A DNA stretch of 5,695 nucleotides from Candidatus Melainabacteria bacterium (lineage in GTDB: Bacteria; Cyanobacteriota; Vampirovibrionia; 2-02-FULL-35-15): positions 1-5,695 of the forward strand of contig JAHFBD010000152.1 of the NCBI GenBank assembly GCA_023250175.1, in the 5' to 3' direction. Of the stretch, positions 4,110 to 5,695 are shown one piece after another (the stretch's first letter is position 1; each line of letters begins with the position of its first letter). The notes below the pieces were generated by a model. It searched no databases. It was not told where the DNA came from and saw only the letters and a list, made by a program, of their open reading frames with translations. The translations under genes were made by a program, and so were the position numbers.

Positions 4110-5695
4110 ATGAAAATTTCTGGAACAACTCAACTGCCGGCTCTTCTTGAAAGGTGTAGAGCAGTTTTATTGTCACAAGCTGATGAAAATAAAGTGACAA
4201 TAAACAAGTCAGAAACCATTAAAGACAAAAGTTGTAAACCAAGTCATATGATTCAAAGATTTCATGAAGCAGAGTTAAATCAAGAATTTGATCTGATTGT
4301 AATTGGTGGAGGTATTAATGGTGCTGGTATTGCCAGGGATGCATCTGAAAGAGGGTTAAAGGTTTTACTCCTTGAAAAAGAAGATTTTGGAGCTGGTTGT
4401 ACAAGTGCTTCTACAAGGCTTATTCATGGAGGATTAAGATATTTAGAGCACTTTGAATTTCGCTTGGTTAGAGAATCGTTGCGGGAAAGAGAACTCCTTT
4501 TAAAAAATGCAAATCACTTAGTTCAAAAATTAGAGTTAGCTATTCCTGTCTATAAAAATGATAAAAGAGGACTCTTTTTAGTTAAGCTTGGAATGATCCT
4601 TTATGATCTTTTATCTTATGATAAATCATTGCCAGCTCATAAAATAATGTATAAGGATGATTTTATTGACTATGAACCTTCCATTAAACAAGATAGCTTA
4701 ACTGGTGGCGCTATTTACTATGATGCTCAGGTTACTTATCCTGAAAGACTTTGTTTAGAAAATGTTTTAATGGCTAAAGAAAATAATGCTTTAATCTTAA
4801 ATCATGCAGAGGTTACAGGTATTAATGTTCAATCAAATAAAATATCGTCTGTAGAGTTCGTTGATTTGTTGGCGGAGACAGTTCATAAAGTAAGTGGCAA
4901 GATGATTATCAATGCTTCTGGACCATGGGTGGATTCATTGTGTGGATTGACAGAAAAAAATATTCCAAGAAAAATTGGTGGAACTAAAGGAAGCCATATT
5001 ATTGTTAAAAAATTTAAGGGTGGTCCAGAACATGCATTATATGTAAGTGCAAAGTCTGATGGTAGACCATTTTTTATAATTCCATGGCAAAGTTATTATT
5101 TGATAGGAACGACAGATTTGCCTTTCTCTGAAAACTTAAATTCTATTAAAGCATCAAATGATGAGATTAATTACTTAATTAATGAAACCAACAACATTTT
5201 AAGAGAACAAAAAATTACAACTGAAGATATCTTGTATACCTATAGTGGGGTTAGACCATTACCACATACAAAAAAATCAGATCCTGGAAGCATTACAAGA
5301 AAACATTTTGCAATTGATCATAAATCTGAAGGGATTAATAATTTTGTTTCTGTTGGTGGAAAATTAACTACTTATAGAAGCTTGTCAGAAGAAGTTGTTG
5401 ATTTAATATATAAAAAATTAAATTATAAATTTGTATCGAGTCTTACCAAAGTGAAGCCACTACTTAGAAATGTGGATTCTAATATTGATGCTTATAAAAA
5501 CGAACAAGTAAAACTCTCAAAATTAGCTTATAACGTTAGTCCTGAGGTTGTAAAACACTTGATTGATTTATATGGAATTGAGTATTCTAAAGTATTAGAA
5601 CAAACAAAAAATGATAATAGTTTAACAGAAGTTTTAAACAAGGCTTCGTTGGATATTAAAGCCCAGGTTAAATTTGCTACTGAATCAGAACTAGC
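4110..5695 (+). CDS. glpD: FAD-dependent glycerol-3-phosphate dehydrogenase, C-terminus cut off by the right window edge
   Basis: The enzyme oxidises sn-glycerol 3-phosphate to dihydroxyacetone phosphate at the cytoplasmic membrane and passes electrons to quinone. 528 residues are visible. The FAD-binding GGGINGAG is at 66-73, with E89 ending the second Rossmann strand. The family signature (C97 to L112, with T-R-L-I-H-G-G-L-R-Y at 102-111) is intact. N-A-S-G-P-W at 268-273, G-T-K-G-S-H at 291-296, G-T-T-D at 333-336, R-P-L-P-H at 382-386 and G-G-K-L-T-T-Y-R at 416-423 complete the substrate and flavin sites. R382 is a likely phosphate ligand. From about 470 the C-terminal accessory domain begins, and its end is missing. 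About 60 residues precede the Rossmann fold, where 15-20 is usual. M47 (4248) would give a standard N-terminus, but the promoter just upstream of 4110 favours the longer form. There is no GlpR-like operator that I can see. Confidence 0.96.
   Translation, partial: MKISGTTQLPALLERCRAVLLSQADENKVTINKSETIKDKSCKPSHMIQRFHEAELNQEFDLIVIGGGINGAGIARDASERGLKVLLLEKEDFGAGCTSASTRLIHGGLRYLEHFEFRLVRESLRERELLLKNANHLVQKLELAIPVYKNDKRGLFLVKLGMILYDLLSYDKSLPAHKIMYKDDFIDYEPSIKQDSLTGGAIYYDAQVTYPERLCLENVLMAKENNALILNHAEVTGINVQSNKISSVEFVDLLAETVHKVSGKMIINASGPWVDSLCGLTEKNIPRKIGGTKGSHIIVKKFKGGPEHALYVSAKSDGRPFFIIPWQSYYLIGTTDLPFSENLNSIKASNDEINYLINETNNILREQKITTEDILYTYSGVRPLPHTKKSDPGSITRKHFAIDHKSEGINNFVSVGGKLTTYRSLSEEVVDLIYKKLNYKFVSSLTKVKPLLRNVDSNIDAYKNEQVKLSKLAYNVSPEVVKHLIDLYGIEYSKVLEQTKNDNSLTEVLNKASLDIKAQVKFATESEL

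Overview
The window is AT-rich bacterial DNA with tight gene spacing, a tRNA gene with no encoded CCA, and a mix of one strong Shine-Dalgarno start and several starts with little or none. I cannot assign a genus. An AT-rich heterotrophic or host-associated bacterium fits; a non-photosynthetic cyanobacterial relative (Melainabacteria type) or an intracellular gammaproteobacterium are possibilities only.

Layout from left to right. (1) At 1-1256 on the minus strand is a large radical SAM protein of unknown substrate that runs off the left edge. (2) Divergent from it, at 1497-1916 on the plus strand, is a 139-residue protein with a membrane segment and two EF-hand-like loops. It has the best ribosome binding site in the window. 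(3) At 2039-2239 on the minus strand is a possible 66-residue protein with an amphipathic C-terminal helix. (4) At 2417-2489 on the minus strand is tRNA-Arg(CCG), flanked on both sides by inverted copies of the same 17-base hairpin core. (5) At 2616-3851 on the minus strand is a CNT-family concentrative nucleoside transporter. (6) Directly upstream of it, 4 bases away, is a 50-residue Cys-rich (zinc-ribbon-like) ORF at 3856-4008. The longest reading of the transporter frame hides this ORF. (7) Divergent from that pair, at 4110 to the right edge on the plus strand, is FAD-dependent glycerol-3-phosphate dehydrogenase (GlpD), truncated by the window end.

The 101-base gap between the Cys-rich ORF and glpD holds two well-formed back-to-back sigma70-type promoters. 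In both, the -10 box lies only 6 to 9 bases from the ATG, so both transcripts are predicted to be leaderless or nearly so. Neither start has a Shine-Dalgarno sequence.

Together, the nucleoside transporter and GlpD suggest scavenging of nucleosides and of glycerol phosphate from nucleic acid and lipid breakdown. No mobile element, CRISPR array or defence system is visible. The points of most interest are the hidden Cys-rich ORF, the leaderless divergent promoter pair and the covarying hairpins around the tRNA.
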